From assembly GCA_964293305.1 (NCBI GenBank), contig CAXYYO010000018.1, positions 1 to 63,326 of the forward strand: a stretch of 63,326 nucleotides of DNA, written 5' to 3'. This document shows, one piece after another, positions 1 to 7,188 of this stretch. The notes beneath the pieces were generated by a model. The model searched no databases. It saw only the letters and a list, made by a program, of their open reading frames with translations, and was not told the DNA's origin. The first letter of the stretch is position 1; every line of letters begins with the position of its first letter. The position numbers and the translations under genes are program-made. The stretch is from CALAGJ01 sp964293305. Its GTDB lineage: Bacteria; Bacteroidota; Bacteroidia; Chitinophagales; Chitinophagaceae.

Positions 1-77
1 ATAACAAACGGTTTTATGCTATGCCGGACAGTTGTGATTTGCTTTCAAACTTTTGATTCACGTTCTTTGCATACAAC
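1..77 (+). CRISPR. Last spacer-repeat unit of a type II-C CRISPR array, cut by the window edge
   Basis: Positions 31-77 form a 47-nt unit beginning GTTGTGATTTGCTTTC and ending CTTTGCATACAAC, the usual repeat length for Bacteroidota type II-C loci, with inverted ends GTTGT/ACAAC. Only one copy is visible, so the call rests on two other facts: positions 32-44 are perfectly complementary to the tracrRNA anti-repeat at 5696-5708, and cas2 lies just downstream. Positions 1-30 are then the last spacer, exactly 30 nt, a normal II-C length. Mature crRNA would read rightward, spacer first and then the 5' half of the repeat. The rest of the array lies left of the window. Confidence 0.9.
38..69 (+). promoter_or_regulatory. 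Candidate promoter embedded in the CRISPR repeat
   Basis: Inside the repeat, TTTG (38-41) is followed after 20 nt by GTTCTTTG (62-69). This resembles the Bacteroidota promoter (TTG or TTTG, 17-23 nt, TAnnTTTG), although the first two bases of the -7 box are GT and not TA. Transcription would begin near the repeat's 3' end, so each repeat could drive its downstream spacer as in Neisseria II-C arrays. This is inference from sequence. Confidence 0.4.
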
Positions 78-105
78 AGGAGTAAGATATTGATTTGATA
101 TTCAA

Positions 106-132
106 GTTGTTATATGAATTTTAGAACGTGAA
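106..132 (+). other. Degenerate inverted copy of the repeat's 3' half, downstream of the array
   Basis: AGAACGTGAA (123-132) is the exact reverse complement of repeat positions 57-66, and GTTGT (106-110) is the reverse complement of the repeat's last five bases (73-77). The spacing between the two blocks differs (12 nt here, 6 nt in the repeat). A transcript leaving the last repeat could fold back on itself here before the terminator at 146-176. It could be a decayed repeat in opposite orientation, a second anti-repeat or a small RNA. It is not the main tracrRNA, because it pairs with the wrong half of the repeat. Confidence 0.45.
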
Positions 133-145
133 AAATGAAAAAATT

Positions 146-176
146 GCCCCAAATGCTTATGCATTTGGGCTTTTTT
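146..176. terminator. Hairpin terminator between the CRISPR array and cas2
   Basis: CCCAAATGC (148-156), loop TTAT, GCATTTGGG (161-169), then six T. G146-C170 extends the stem past one bulged C. The minus strand also has a T-rich tract after the stem, so it can end both the rightward array transcript and the leftward cas operon. Confidence 0.85.
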
Positions 177-189
177 CTTAGATCCTAAT

Positions 190-525
190 TTAAAATAACT
201 CAAGCTGCTGAGGCCCAGTTTGTACATCCTTTTTTTGTACTCCCTGAAAAATTTCCATCATCCCAAATTGTTTATCAGTAATGCATAATATGCCCACATG
301 TCCTTTTTCGGGTAGTAGTTTTTTCACCCTGCGTATATGCACCTGTGCATTTTCCATGCTGGGGCAGTGGCGCAGATAGATACTAAATTGAAACATGGTA
401 AACCCATCATGTATGATTTGCTTTCTGAAATCAGAGGCGTGTTTCCTGTCCTTTTTGGTTTCAGTGGGCAGGTCGAAGAAAACGAGTATCCACATAATTC
501 TATATGCATTAAATCGTAAATTCAC
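190..525 (-). CDS. cas2: CRISPR-associated endonuclease Cas2 (type II-C)
   Basis: Cas2 is the small ferredoxin-fold subunit that bridges Cas1 dimers in the spacer-integration complex. The 111-residue product has the family core WILVFFDLPTETKKDRK near residues 12-28 and FQFSIYLRHCPS around residues 45-57, both typical of type II Cas2. The start used is GTG at 523-525; an in-frame ATG at 493-495 (MWILVFF) is a shorter alternative, but the extra residues RFNAYRI also fit Bacteroidota homologues. It follows cas1 by 12 nt and is the last gene of cas9-cas1-cas2, ending against the terminator shared with the array. Confidence 0.95.
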   Translation of the reverse strand: MNLRFNAYRIMWILVFFDLPTETKKDRKHASDFRKQIIHDGFTMFQFSIYLRHCPSMENAQVHIRRVKKLLPEKGHVGILCITDKQFGMMEIFQGVQKKDVQTGPQQLELF

Positions 526-537
526 ATTTTATAATTG

Positions 538-1452
538 TCAAGTATCCATTTTTGGGTATAATATTTTTCTGCTTTCCCCCATATAGCATTTGGCAAGTGA
601 TGCTGCTGTACGCTGCATGGCTACCTGTAGGGGGCTAGTTTCTCCATTTATGATGGTATCCGTTGTAAGCACATTGAGCAGTTCAACTTTTAGCTCAGTA
701 GTAAGTAATTCAATATGGCTTGTTCTATCAATAATGCGCCTTACAGCCACATCAATAAATGGTCTGTAAGGTTCCATAATATCGTCTGCCAAACAAAAAG
801 CATTGTAGCGGCTTCGGTGAAAAATGCCTAATGCGGGCAAAAGCCCTGCACCTGTAAGTGCACGGGTCATGGTGGCACGCAGTAATGCATATCCATAGTT
901 CAGCAGGTTATTTGGTGGTGGGCCTTCCCTTCTTCTGTAAAATAGCCAAGCAGGGGGAAAGAGCTGCTGCCAGTAGTAAACTGCTGCTTGTGCTTCATGA
1001 TTATCCGTATCCCCACTCTTTACATTTTTAGATAGGTAAACCATTCTTTTTTGGTCAATACCCCATCTTTGTAGCACGGCAGCTTGATTATTAATTTTGG
1101 CTATAACAGTTTGCTGCCAACATTGTTTTTTAAATGGGTCGGATGCCTCCACCTGTGCTTTCAATCTTTCCTGCATAATAGTGTTACCCTCCATTGGTAA
1201 AAGTAAGGCACTGGGTTGGTGGTTTTCGCCACAGGTTACAACAATACAGTTGGACTGAGCCAATTGATCCAGTAGATAATGAGAAATGGTAATTTGCCGA
1301 TGCTCCAAAATAAGCATACCCAAATCCTCAACCGGAGCAGTTTTCTCTGGTATAGATTCCTGCCCTTTTATATGGTCATAACATACCACAAGCTGACCAT
1401 TCCTATACTTGAGGTGGCTGGGGCTTTGTATGCAGATGGTGCGCTTAAGCAT
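538..1452 (-). CDS. cas1: CRISPR-associated endonuclease/integrase Cas1 (type II)
   Basis: Cas1 integrates new spacers at the array leader. The 304-residue protein has the expected active-site residues: E153 (in HEAQAAVYYW), H212 (in GIFHRSRYNAF) and E227 (in DDIMEPYRPF). The 15-residue spacing from H212 to E227 matches type II Cas1 (S. pyogenes H205/E220). The ATG lies 2 nt after the cas9 stop, so cas9, cas1 and cas2 are one operon. No csn2 or cas4 follows, which places the locus in subtype II-C. Confidence 0.97.
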   Translation of the reverse strand: MLKRTICIQSPSHLKYRNGQLVVCYDHIKGQESIPEKTAPVEDLGMLILEHRQITISHYLLDQLAQSNCIVVTCGENHQPSALLLPMEGNTIMQERLKAQVEASDPFKKQCWQQTVIAKINNQAAVLQRWGIDQKRMVYLSKNVKSGDTDNHEAQAAVYYWQQLFPPAWLFYRRREGPPPNNLLNYGYALLRATMTRALTGAGLLPALGIFHRSRYNAFCLADDIMEPYRPFIDVAVRRIIDRTSHIELLTTELKVELLNVLTTDTIINGETSPLQVAMQRTAASLAKCYMGESRKILYPKMDT

Positions 1453-1454
1453 GT

Positions 1455-4400
1455 TTAGTATTCTCCAACACCTACAATTTGACCAATATGATTGATTCTA
1501 ACTTTAATTATTCCTTTCAAAAGATTACAACTTTGTATAATTTTATATGCAACACTTTTTAATTCCACTTTATCTTCAACATTTGTTTCTAAATGATGCC
1601 TAAACATGTAATTTTTTGTAGCAATCTTCTGTATTCTAAATAAATTCTTGCTTATTAGTTTGTTATTTGTAGGATTTAATAAATCAATATCATTTGGATT
1701 AAAGTCGTTTGAGGGAAAAATAAAATATTCATTTTGTTTCATTGTAAACAAGAACGCCCAATTGTCTGGTGGTAGTTTTTTTATCAGTTCTTGATTTATT
1801 TTTTCATTCTGAATGACTTTGTCCCACACTGCTTTAGGATTTTTGATTATTACTGGGAAGCCATCATTAACTCTAGCTACTGCTTCATAAAACGAAACTA
1901 CTTTTTCTTGCAAATTTCCATCTACATCTTTATAAATAGCTACATGATGATTATTTCCAGTACTTACAAAATCAATGGCTATTGGATTTCCAAAACCGTC
2001 TAAAATTTTATTTCCTAAATGGTTTTTTTTAGTGTGGAGTGCTTCCGCATTTTTGATTCCACTAATCGCTACTCTTTGAATTGAAATCCCTTTTTCTTCA
2101 TTTAGCCAAATAGGATTTGTTTTAATACTTGAGAATGCTTCTTTTGCATTACCATTAAAATTGTTTAATCTTTCTTGTAGTTTTCTTCTAACTCCTATAT
2201 CTATTATTTTATCTACTTTCAACTCTGGTGTGATATTTTTTCTTATAGTATAATCATCTTCAAATGATACTAACTTTACTTTTTCATCTAATTTAATTTC
2301 AAGTTTTTCATCAAGATATATGGGCTTTTTTGTTAAACTATTTTTTCCTGTAAATGCTATTTTGGGGTCATTATTATTTTCCTTCAAGCGTTTTAAAAGT
2401 GCTGCTCTTTCCTGGGGTTTGGCAACCCTTAAAATTGTTGCTTCATCAAATTTTGCACTTATTTTCTCAAGTCTGGTTACATACTGTTGTATCTTACCGT
2501 AAACAGTTTCTTTGTGTAATTGACCACGTGGAGTTAATTCTGTTTTTACTTTATGCCCATTTTTGGAATGCGTTTTATTTTTATTTTTTGTTACCACTTT
2601 ATTCTTTGTTTTTATGGAAACTAAAACATTTTCAAGCTGCATTTTAGCTTCAACTCGAAAGTTGTTTATGGGTAGTTTAAATTTTCTCTTCTTGTTTCCA
2701 TTATCATCGGTAACAACACTCGTTTCTTTAGCTTCAATAGCAATTACATTATTATGCATTTTGCTGTTAACATCTTTTCTAGCATTTAAGTAGTTCAAAT
2801 ATTGTATATGGTTGTGTTTTGTAAATGCCACAGTTAAAGCATCCATTGCATGGTGTCGATGGTCGTTCCTTTTTGTCCAGCCAATAATTCGCTCCTTAGT
2901 GCTACCATCCTTCTTCTCAATCGCTTCTATTAAATCCAATTGTTTGTATTTATCGAAATTCAATTCCTGCATTATATTTATCAGACCCCAATCCTCTCTT
3001 AATCTATCGGTAATGCTGCCTGTAGTAGTAACTACTGTTCTACAAATTTCTTCAAGGATTGTTTTTGCTTTTTTAGCAATATATTGTGTGTCTCTCAAAT
3101 CTCTTTCTATAAAGCCTTTACCAATTTCATCGGCTTTCGTCAGTAGCTTTTTATACTTTGATTTGCTGATGGATTTTTCTTTCGCATTAACCATATTTTC
3201 TATTCTGCCTTTATATTGCAGTAAGCTTTCAGAACCAAAAAAGCTTTCAACAAAGTCGTGGGCAGTATCATCACCTTTTTTGTCGTTGTGAAATCTTGTT
3301 TCTAACGTTTTATTGCTGAAGCTATCATCAAATAATCTTGACTTTGGGATGATGTGTTCTATGTCAAACTCTTTACTAAATAATTTTTCTTGAGGAATGT
3401 ATGTATTGGAATATAAAGTATGATACCCATTCCCACTCAACTCTTCGTACAGCTTATATCTTATAATATCATTTCGTGTGGGGTTTTTAATACCAAATTC
3501 TGCTTGAAGCTTTACAAAAATGACTTCGTGCAGAAGCTTTGAAGTATTAATGTTTGAGGTCATTTCTGCTCTTTCCTTTGCATTCTTTTTTAATTCTCTT
3601 GCCAGTTCAATTCTAATTTCGTCTGGCTTGCCTAGGTTAGGCTCGGCAATAATTGCATTGATTACATTAACCATTTGGTTTAATATCTTTTCAACAACAG
3701 GATTTCGTAAACTGTTTTTAGGTAAAATAGTTAAAGTATCTTTTAAAATTCTCTCATCATTTTCTTTTTTTGTTTTGGCTGATGAATGATTATACCCAGC
3801 TTTTTGGCAAGCTTCACTATATTCCATCTCTTTTATGAAAGGAAATATTTTACGCATAGCTTTTGCACTGAGGTTGCCATAATCTTGAGAAAAGCTAATA
3901 TTGGCAAGCATTTGTGCATATTCTCTTTTTATGCCAAATTTTTTATTGAGTAATCTGTACAATTCATCATTCCCTGTTGCTGATTTATCTTCAACATAAG
4001 AATATAGCAAATGCCAAAGTTGATATGATGTCTGTTTTTCAAATGCTTTGCCTTGTAGTGTTGCATCAAATTCTAAAATGGATATATCGAAATTAAATAC
4101 TTTCAAAAACTCTTGTACTACATTTTTAATTTCAATAGCAGTCATTGTTTCAAAATTGATTTCTTCACTACCTTCTGTTTTTATAATTCTTTCAAATACA
4201 TCATACAAAGCTTTATTTGTTCTATTGCCTTCTATAGAACTGTAGTTTAACTCCCACTCGTTATTTTTATAGCCCAAAAACTCAACAATATATTTCTTAT
4301 TTAAAGTACCTTTTATATTCAATTCAAGAAATAAATCTTGTTTGGATTTGTCGTTTAATAATAAAACTTCTTTCGTTTCTTTATTTTGTGCTTTTATATT

Positions 4401-5663
4401 GTGTAGATTTTGCCAAATTTTAAACTCTTGAAATAGTGGGGAAGACTTTGGAGCTACTCTGAACCCAATAGTTTTAGTTTTGGGCTTTCCATCTACTGCT
4501 ACTTCAAATGTTTTACTTTCAAACTCACAATAACTCACCGAAGCCTTTTGCGATTTAAGTTTTCTTTGAAAGAAAATTATTATATCTCTAATTTCCGTTT
4601 TCAATTCGGGAGTAAGTTTTGTGTGAAATTTCGCCTGTGTTTCCCAAATAGTTTCAAATTCGTCTAAATAATCTTGCCTATAAAACACTTGCTCTTTTGT
4701 TCGAGTATGTGGGTCTTTTTTGAGTTGGGCATATAAATATTGACCAATGGTTTGCACATTAAAAAATAGTTCTTTGCTTCTATCACTTATTGCTCCTAAA
4801 TAACCACTTGAACTATGAATATTGTTATTAATTTCTGCAATAACACTTACAACCTCTTCAATTTCTAATTGTTCTTCAATGGCCTTACTTCGCCATTCGT
4901 ATAGCTTTAGTTTTTTTTCTTCTCTTGTACCTATTTTATTTTCAGCAGTATATATTTTAGCTTTTGAAATGAAAATAGCTACAGTTGCCTTTAGTCCTTT
5001 TTCGTGTATTTCATTTTTTAAGTTGTCAGTTAAAATTTTTGGATGAAACCGTTTTTGATACATCCAAATTTTTTCAAATTCTTCTTTTAAGTCACTTCTG
5101 TAAAAATCAGGCAAATACCTTTTGCCCCTTTTTAATAAATCATAACAATATTGTCCTGGTGTGATATTATCATCATACAAAGTTTTTGCAACAGCCATAC
5201 CGTCTATAATTTGCCCATCATCTTCACTCTTTGCTTTACGGCTACTTTTATAACCTCTTTTTTTGTTAATCATCAATAAAACTCTTGCAAAATGGTCTAA
5301 CGCAATTTCCTCAACCGCAGCTTTGCTTCTTACATAGTAGGTTGAATGGGTACTGGTTTTTTCATTTTCAGCAAGAACAGTTTCATCACTTATAATACTC
5401 GCTTTTAACAAAACATTAATAAGATTTCGTCGTCTTTGCTTATATCTGTCTAAATTTCTTCTTGCTCCACGTTTTAGTGTTCTATCTGCATTCGATGAAA
5501 CAGTTTTACCTTTTTCAAAGTCTGTTTGCTCATCTGTTGTAAGTGGATTAACCCTTACACCAATTCGTTCAATTGATGAATGCTCGCTTTCACTTTCGGC
5601 CTCATGTACAAAAGCCCACCCGATTGAGGTTGTTCCTAAATCCAAGCCCAAAATTTTTTTCAT
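1455..5663 (-). CDS. cas9: CRISPR-associated endonuclease Cas9 (type II-C, large form)
   Basis: RNA-guided double-strand DNA nuclease. I start it at ATG 5661-5663 (MKKILGLDLGTTSIGWA); a TTG at 5678 adds five residues with no family support. The product is 1402 residues, large for II-C but usual in Bacteroidota. With this start, RuvC-I Asp is D8, the arginine-rich bridge helix is about residues 56-81, RuvC-II Glu is E686 (IRIELARELKK), HNH has H770 (DIEHIIPKS) and N793, and RuvC-III has H938 and D941 (HHAMDALTV). All catalytic residues are present, so it should be active. Two similar segments in the recognition lobe (about 169-220 and 305-359) look like an internal duplication. Confidence 0.97.
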   Translation of the reverse strand: MKKILGLDLGTTSIGWAFVHEAESESEHSSIERIGVRVNPLTTDEQTDFEKGKTVSSNADRTLKRGARRNLDRYKQRRRNLINVLLKASIISDETVLAENEKTSTHSTYYVRSKAAVEEIALDHFARVLLMINKKRGYKSSRKAKSEDDGQIIDGMAVAKTLYDDNITPGQYCYDLLKRGKRYLPDFYRSDLKEEFEKIWMYQKRFHPKILTDNLKNEIHEKGLKATVAIFISKAKIYTAENKIGTREEKKLKLYEWRSKAIEEQLEIEEVVSVIAEINNNIHSSSGYLGAISDRSKELFFNVQTIGQYLYAQLKKDPHTRTKEQVFYRQDYLDEFETIWETQAKFHTKLTPELKTEIRDIIIFFQRKLKSQKASVSYCEFESKTFEVAVDGKPKTKTIGFRVAPKSSPLFQEFKIWQNLHNIKAQNKETKEVLLLNDKSKQDLFLELNIKGTLNKKYIVEFLGYKNNEWELNYSSIEGNRTNKALYDVFERIIKTEGSEEINFETMTAIEIKNVVQEFLKVFNFDISILEFDATLQGKAFEKQTSYQLWHLLYSYVEDKSATGNDELYRLLNKKFGIKREYAQMLANISFSQDYGNLSAKAMRKIFPFIKEMEYSEACQKAGYNHSSAKTKKENDERILKDTLTILPKNSLRNPVVEKILNQMVNVINAIIAEPNLGKPDEIRIELARELKKNAKERAEMTSNINTSKLLHEVIFVKLQAEFGIKNPTRNDIIRYKLYEELSGNGYHTLYSNTYIPQEKLFSKEFDIEHIIPKSRLFDDSFSNKTLETRFHNDKKGDDTAHDFVESFFGSESLLQYKGRIENMVNAKEKSISKSKYKKLLTKADEIGKGFIERDLRDTQYIAKKAKTILEEICRTVVTTTGSITDRLREDWGLINIMQELNFDKYKQLDLIEAIEKKDGSTKERIIGWTKRNDHRHHAMDALTVAFTKHNHIQYLNYLNARKDVNSKMHNNVIAIEAKETSVVTDDNGNKKRKFKLPINNFRVEAKMQLENVLVSIKTKNKVVTKNKNKTHSKNGHKVKTELTPRGQLHKETVYGKIQQYVTRLEKISAKFDEATILRVAKPQERAALLKRLKENNNDPKIAFTGKNSLTKKPIYLDEKLEIKLDEKVKLVSFEDDYTIRKNITPELKVDKIIDIGVRRKLQERLNNFNGNAKEAFSSIKTNPIWLNEEKGISIQRVAISGIKNAEALHTKKNHLGNKILDGFGNPIAIDFVSTGNNHHVAIYKDVDGNLQEKVVSFYEAVARVNDGFPVIIKNPKAVWDKVIQNEKINQELIKKLPPDNWAFLFTMKQNEYFIFPSNDFNPNDIDLLNPTNNKLISKNLFRIQKIATKNYMFRHHLETNVEDKVELKSVAYKIIQSCNLLKGIIKVRINHIGQIVGVGEY

Positions 5664-5682
5664 ATTTTTTAATTTCAAATTT

Positions 5683-5690
5683 TATATTTG
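5683..5690 (+). promoter_or_regulatory. -7 promoter element of the tracrRNA
   Basis: TATATTTG is a perfect Bacteroidota TAnnTTTG box, placed so that transcription would start at about 5695, right at the anti-repeat. No clear TTG lies 17-23 nt upstream, where the sequence is T-rich. The element sits 20 bp upstream of the cas9 ATG on the opposite strand. Confidence 0.7.
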
Positions 5691-5693
5691 CAT

Positions 5694-5769
5694 TGAAGCA
5701 AATCACAATAAGGATTATTCCGTTGTGTAAACATTAAGTTGCCATCGACTTTTAACGGTGGCTTTTTTT
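5694..5769 (+). ncRNA. tracrRNA of the type II-C system
   Basis: The trans-activating RNA pairs with the CRISPR repeat and is bound by Cas9. AAGCAAATCACAA (5696-5708) is the exact complement of repeat positions 2-14; T5709 adds a G-U pair, and TTG (5693-5695) extends the duplex past a one-base bulge. A short nexus-like hairpin follows (GGA-TTAT-TCC, 5712-5721). The RNA ends in the hairpin GCCATCG/CGGTGGC with a T7 tail. It is about 75 nt, divergent from cas9. Ends are inferred, not mapped. Confidence 0.93.
5741..5769 (+). terminator. Rho-independent terminator of the tracrRNA
   Basis: GCCATCG (5741-5747), an 8-nt loop, CGGTGGC (5756-5762), one G-U pair in a 7-bp stem, then TTTTTTT. In type II systems this 3' hairpin also contacts Cas9. 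Confidence 0.88.
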
Positions 5770-5952
5770 ATTTCTCCTCCCACAATCAGCTTCAATCTTT
5801 CCTCACCCCATAAAATTAAGGTAAAGATTTTCAATGTGGTGAATTTTTTTTTACTCCTTTAGAAAAAATGTAGTCGCTTAAAAAATACTATGGGCTAAAT
5901 GAATTTTTAGAAAATATTAAGGATGTTGAAGTGTTTTTTTGTAGCTATGTTT

Positions 5953-6039
5953 GCGTGAGGGAGTGCAACGAAAAGCCCGCAGCCATGAGGCACGAATGGC
6001 GAGGACTTGTAGTGTAAAGCCCGACCCAAAGGGGCACGC
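5953..6039. repeat. Dispersed structured element, copy 1
   Basis: An 87-nt G+C-rich island in AT-rich intergenic DNA, starting GCGTGAGGGAGTG and ending GGGGCACGC. It matches a second copy at 15201-15279 at both ends and in the block TTGTAG(T/C)G(T/-)AAAGCCCG. The outer ends pair GCGTG/CACGC, and an inner hairpin is formed by GCCAT/ATGGC. It codes for nothing obvious; it resembles a REP-type palindromic element. The rest of 5770-6095 is AT-rich with no gene seen. Confidence 0.75.
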
Positions 6040-6095
6040 TCAAAAAATTGTATTACAACTGATTTTTTGTTGCTCTACTTAGTATGCAATCCGTT

Positions 6096-7067
6096 TTAAT
6101 CAAAACTCTGATTGCCCTGTGCTGCTAACTTTAGCAGTCGGTCATACTGCTCCGGGTTGAGATCGTTGTAAAAGAAATAAACAGGATCTACAGGTGTGCC
6201 ATTTTTATGTACTTCATAATGACAGTGTGCCCCTGTGCTTTTGCCGGTACTACCCACCCACCCTATTACTTCCCCACGCTTTACGGACTGGCCCAGTCTT
6301 GCTTTTATGCGCACCATATGTGCATAGAGTGTTTCATATCCAAAGCCATGATTGATCATTACTTTATTTCCATATCCTCCTGCATTATATCCTGCTTCAC
6401 TTACTACCCCATCGGCAGTGGCATAAATGGGGGTGCCGCTGGGTGCTGTAAAATCTAAACCGGCATGAAACTTTGGTACTTTATACACTGGGTCTATCCG
6501 TGAGCCAAAACCACTGGCTATACGGCTAAGGTCTCTATTGCTTACAGGTTGTATAGCAGGTATGGCAGCCAGTAGCTTTTCTTTGTTTTCTACCATCTTG
6601 CCAATTTCATCAAAACTTTTTGTTTGAAAAGCTACCCGCTTGGTCAAATTATTTAACTGGTTGGTAATGCTCATGACCAATTCATTGTCGCCCATGGCTG
6701 TTACCAATTTTATTTCTTTTGCCTTTTCCATAGCCACCAGTCTGGCACTGTCTGGGATGGGTGTTGCCTCAAAAATATTTCTATATACTTGGTTATCTCT
6801 TTTTTCTAATTCATTCATTTGTCCGTTCAGCTGCAGCACCTGCCGCTTGATCAAATTATAGTTGTTTTTTAATGCCAGATTTTCATCTGACAATATTTTC
6901 TCTTTCGGGCTGTCAATATATTTGAACGCAATGGATACTATGATGAGTGCTGTTACTAAAGTGGCTGCCAGAAAGCCAAACAGTTTTAAAAGCCTTACCC
7001 GAAGGGGCACTTCTAATTTTTCATAGCGCAGGGTATGTGTATTGTAGTAATATTTTATTTTCTTCAT
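6096..7067 (-). CDS. M23 family metallopeptidase, membrane-anchored
   Basis: A LytM-type peptidoglycan endopeptidase or scaffold. The 323-residue protein has a short cytoplasmic basic N-terminus, one membrane segment (about 28-48), a coiled coil (about 55-95) and a C-terminal M23 domain (about 185-297). Zinc-ligand motifs are intact: H201xxxD205 (HAGLDF) and H281xH283 (HCHYE), plus H250 (LYAHM). This suggests an active periplasmic hydrolase in cell-wall remodelling. It is divergent from alaS with 121 bp between, an arrangement common in Bacteroidota. Confidence 0.93.
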   Translation of the reverse strand: MKKIKYYYNTHTLRYEKLEVPLRVRLLKLFGFLAATLVTALIIVSIAFKYIDSPKEKILSDENLALKNNYNLIKRQVLQLNGQMNELEKRDNQVYRNIFEATPIPDSARLVAMEKAKEIKLVTAMGDNELVMSITNQLNNLTKRVAFQTKSFDEIGKMVENKEKLLAAIPAIQPVSNRDLSRIASGFGSRIDPVYKVPKFHAGLDFTAPSGTPIYATADGVVSEAGYNAGGYGNKVMINHGFGYETLYAHMVRIKARLGQSVKRGEVIGWVGSTGKSTGAHCHYEVHKNGTPVDPVYFFYNDLNPEQYDRLLKLAAQGNQSFD

Positions 7068-7118
7068 TCCTTTTTATGCATTCCTTCTTATGCCCATTTT
7101 AACGAAAGCGGAGATGCT

Positions 7119-7126
7119 TATCTTTG
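7119..7126 (+). promoter_or_regulatory. Candidate -7 promoter element for alaS
   Basis: TATCTTTG matches TAnnTTTG exactly and would leave a leader of roughly 55-60 nt before the alaS start at 7189. No convincing TTG is seen at the -33 spacing (CATTTTAAC lies there). Confidence 0.5.
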
Positions 7127-7188
7127 CCCGCCATAATAAACATTCAAAGGTAAAATATTAAGCCATACGGCTATCAAAAATTGACAGG

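Noticed and set aside
78..176. Candidate for the main tracrRNA next to the array
   Set aside because: Its complementarity is to the 3' half of the repeat, which is absent from mature crRNA, and it lacks the 5'-half anti-repeat. The RNA at 5694-5769 has the correct pairing and hairpins.
1791..5046. Plus-strand open frames inside cas9
   Set aside because: Lysine- and asparagine-rich minus-strand coding sequence produces long open frames on the other strand; none has a recognisable domain.
5664..5678. Upstream TTG start for cas9
   Set aside because: Adds five residues not found in the family; the ATG at 5663 begins exactly at the conserved Cas9 N-terminus.
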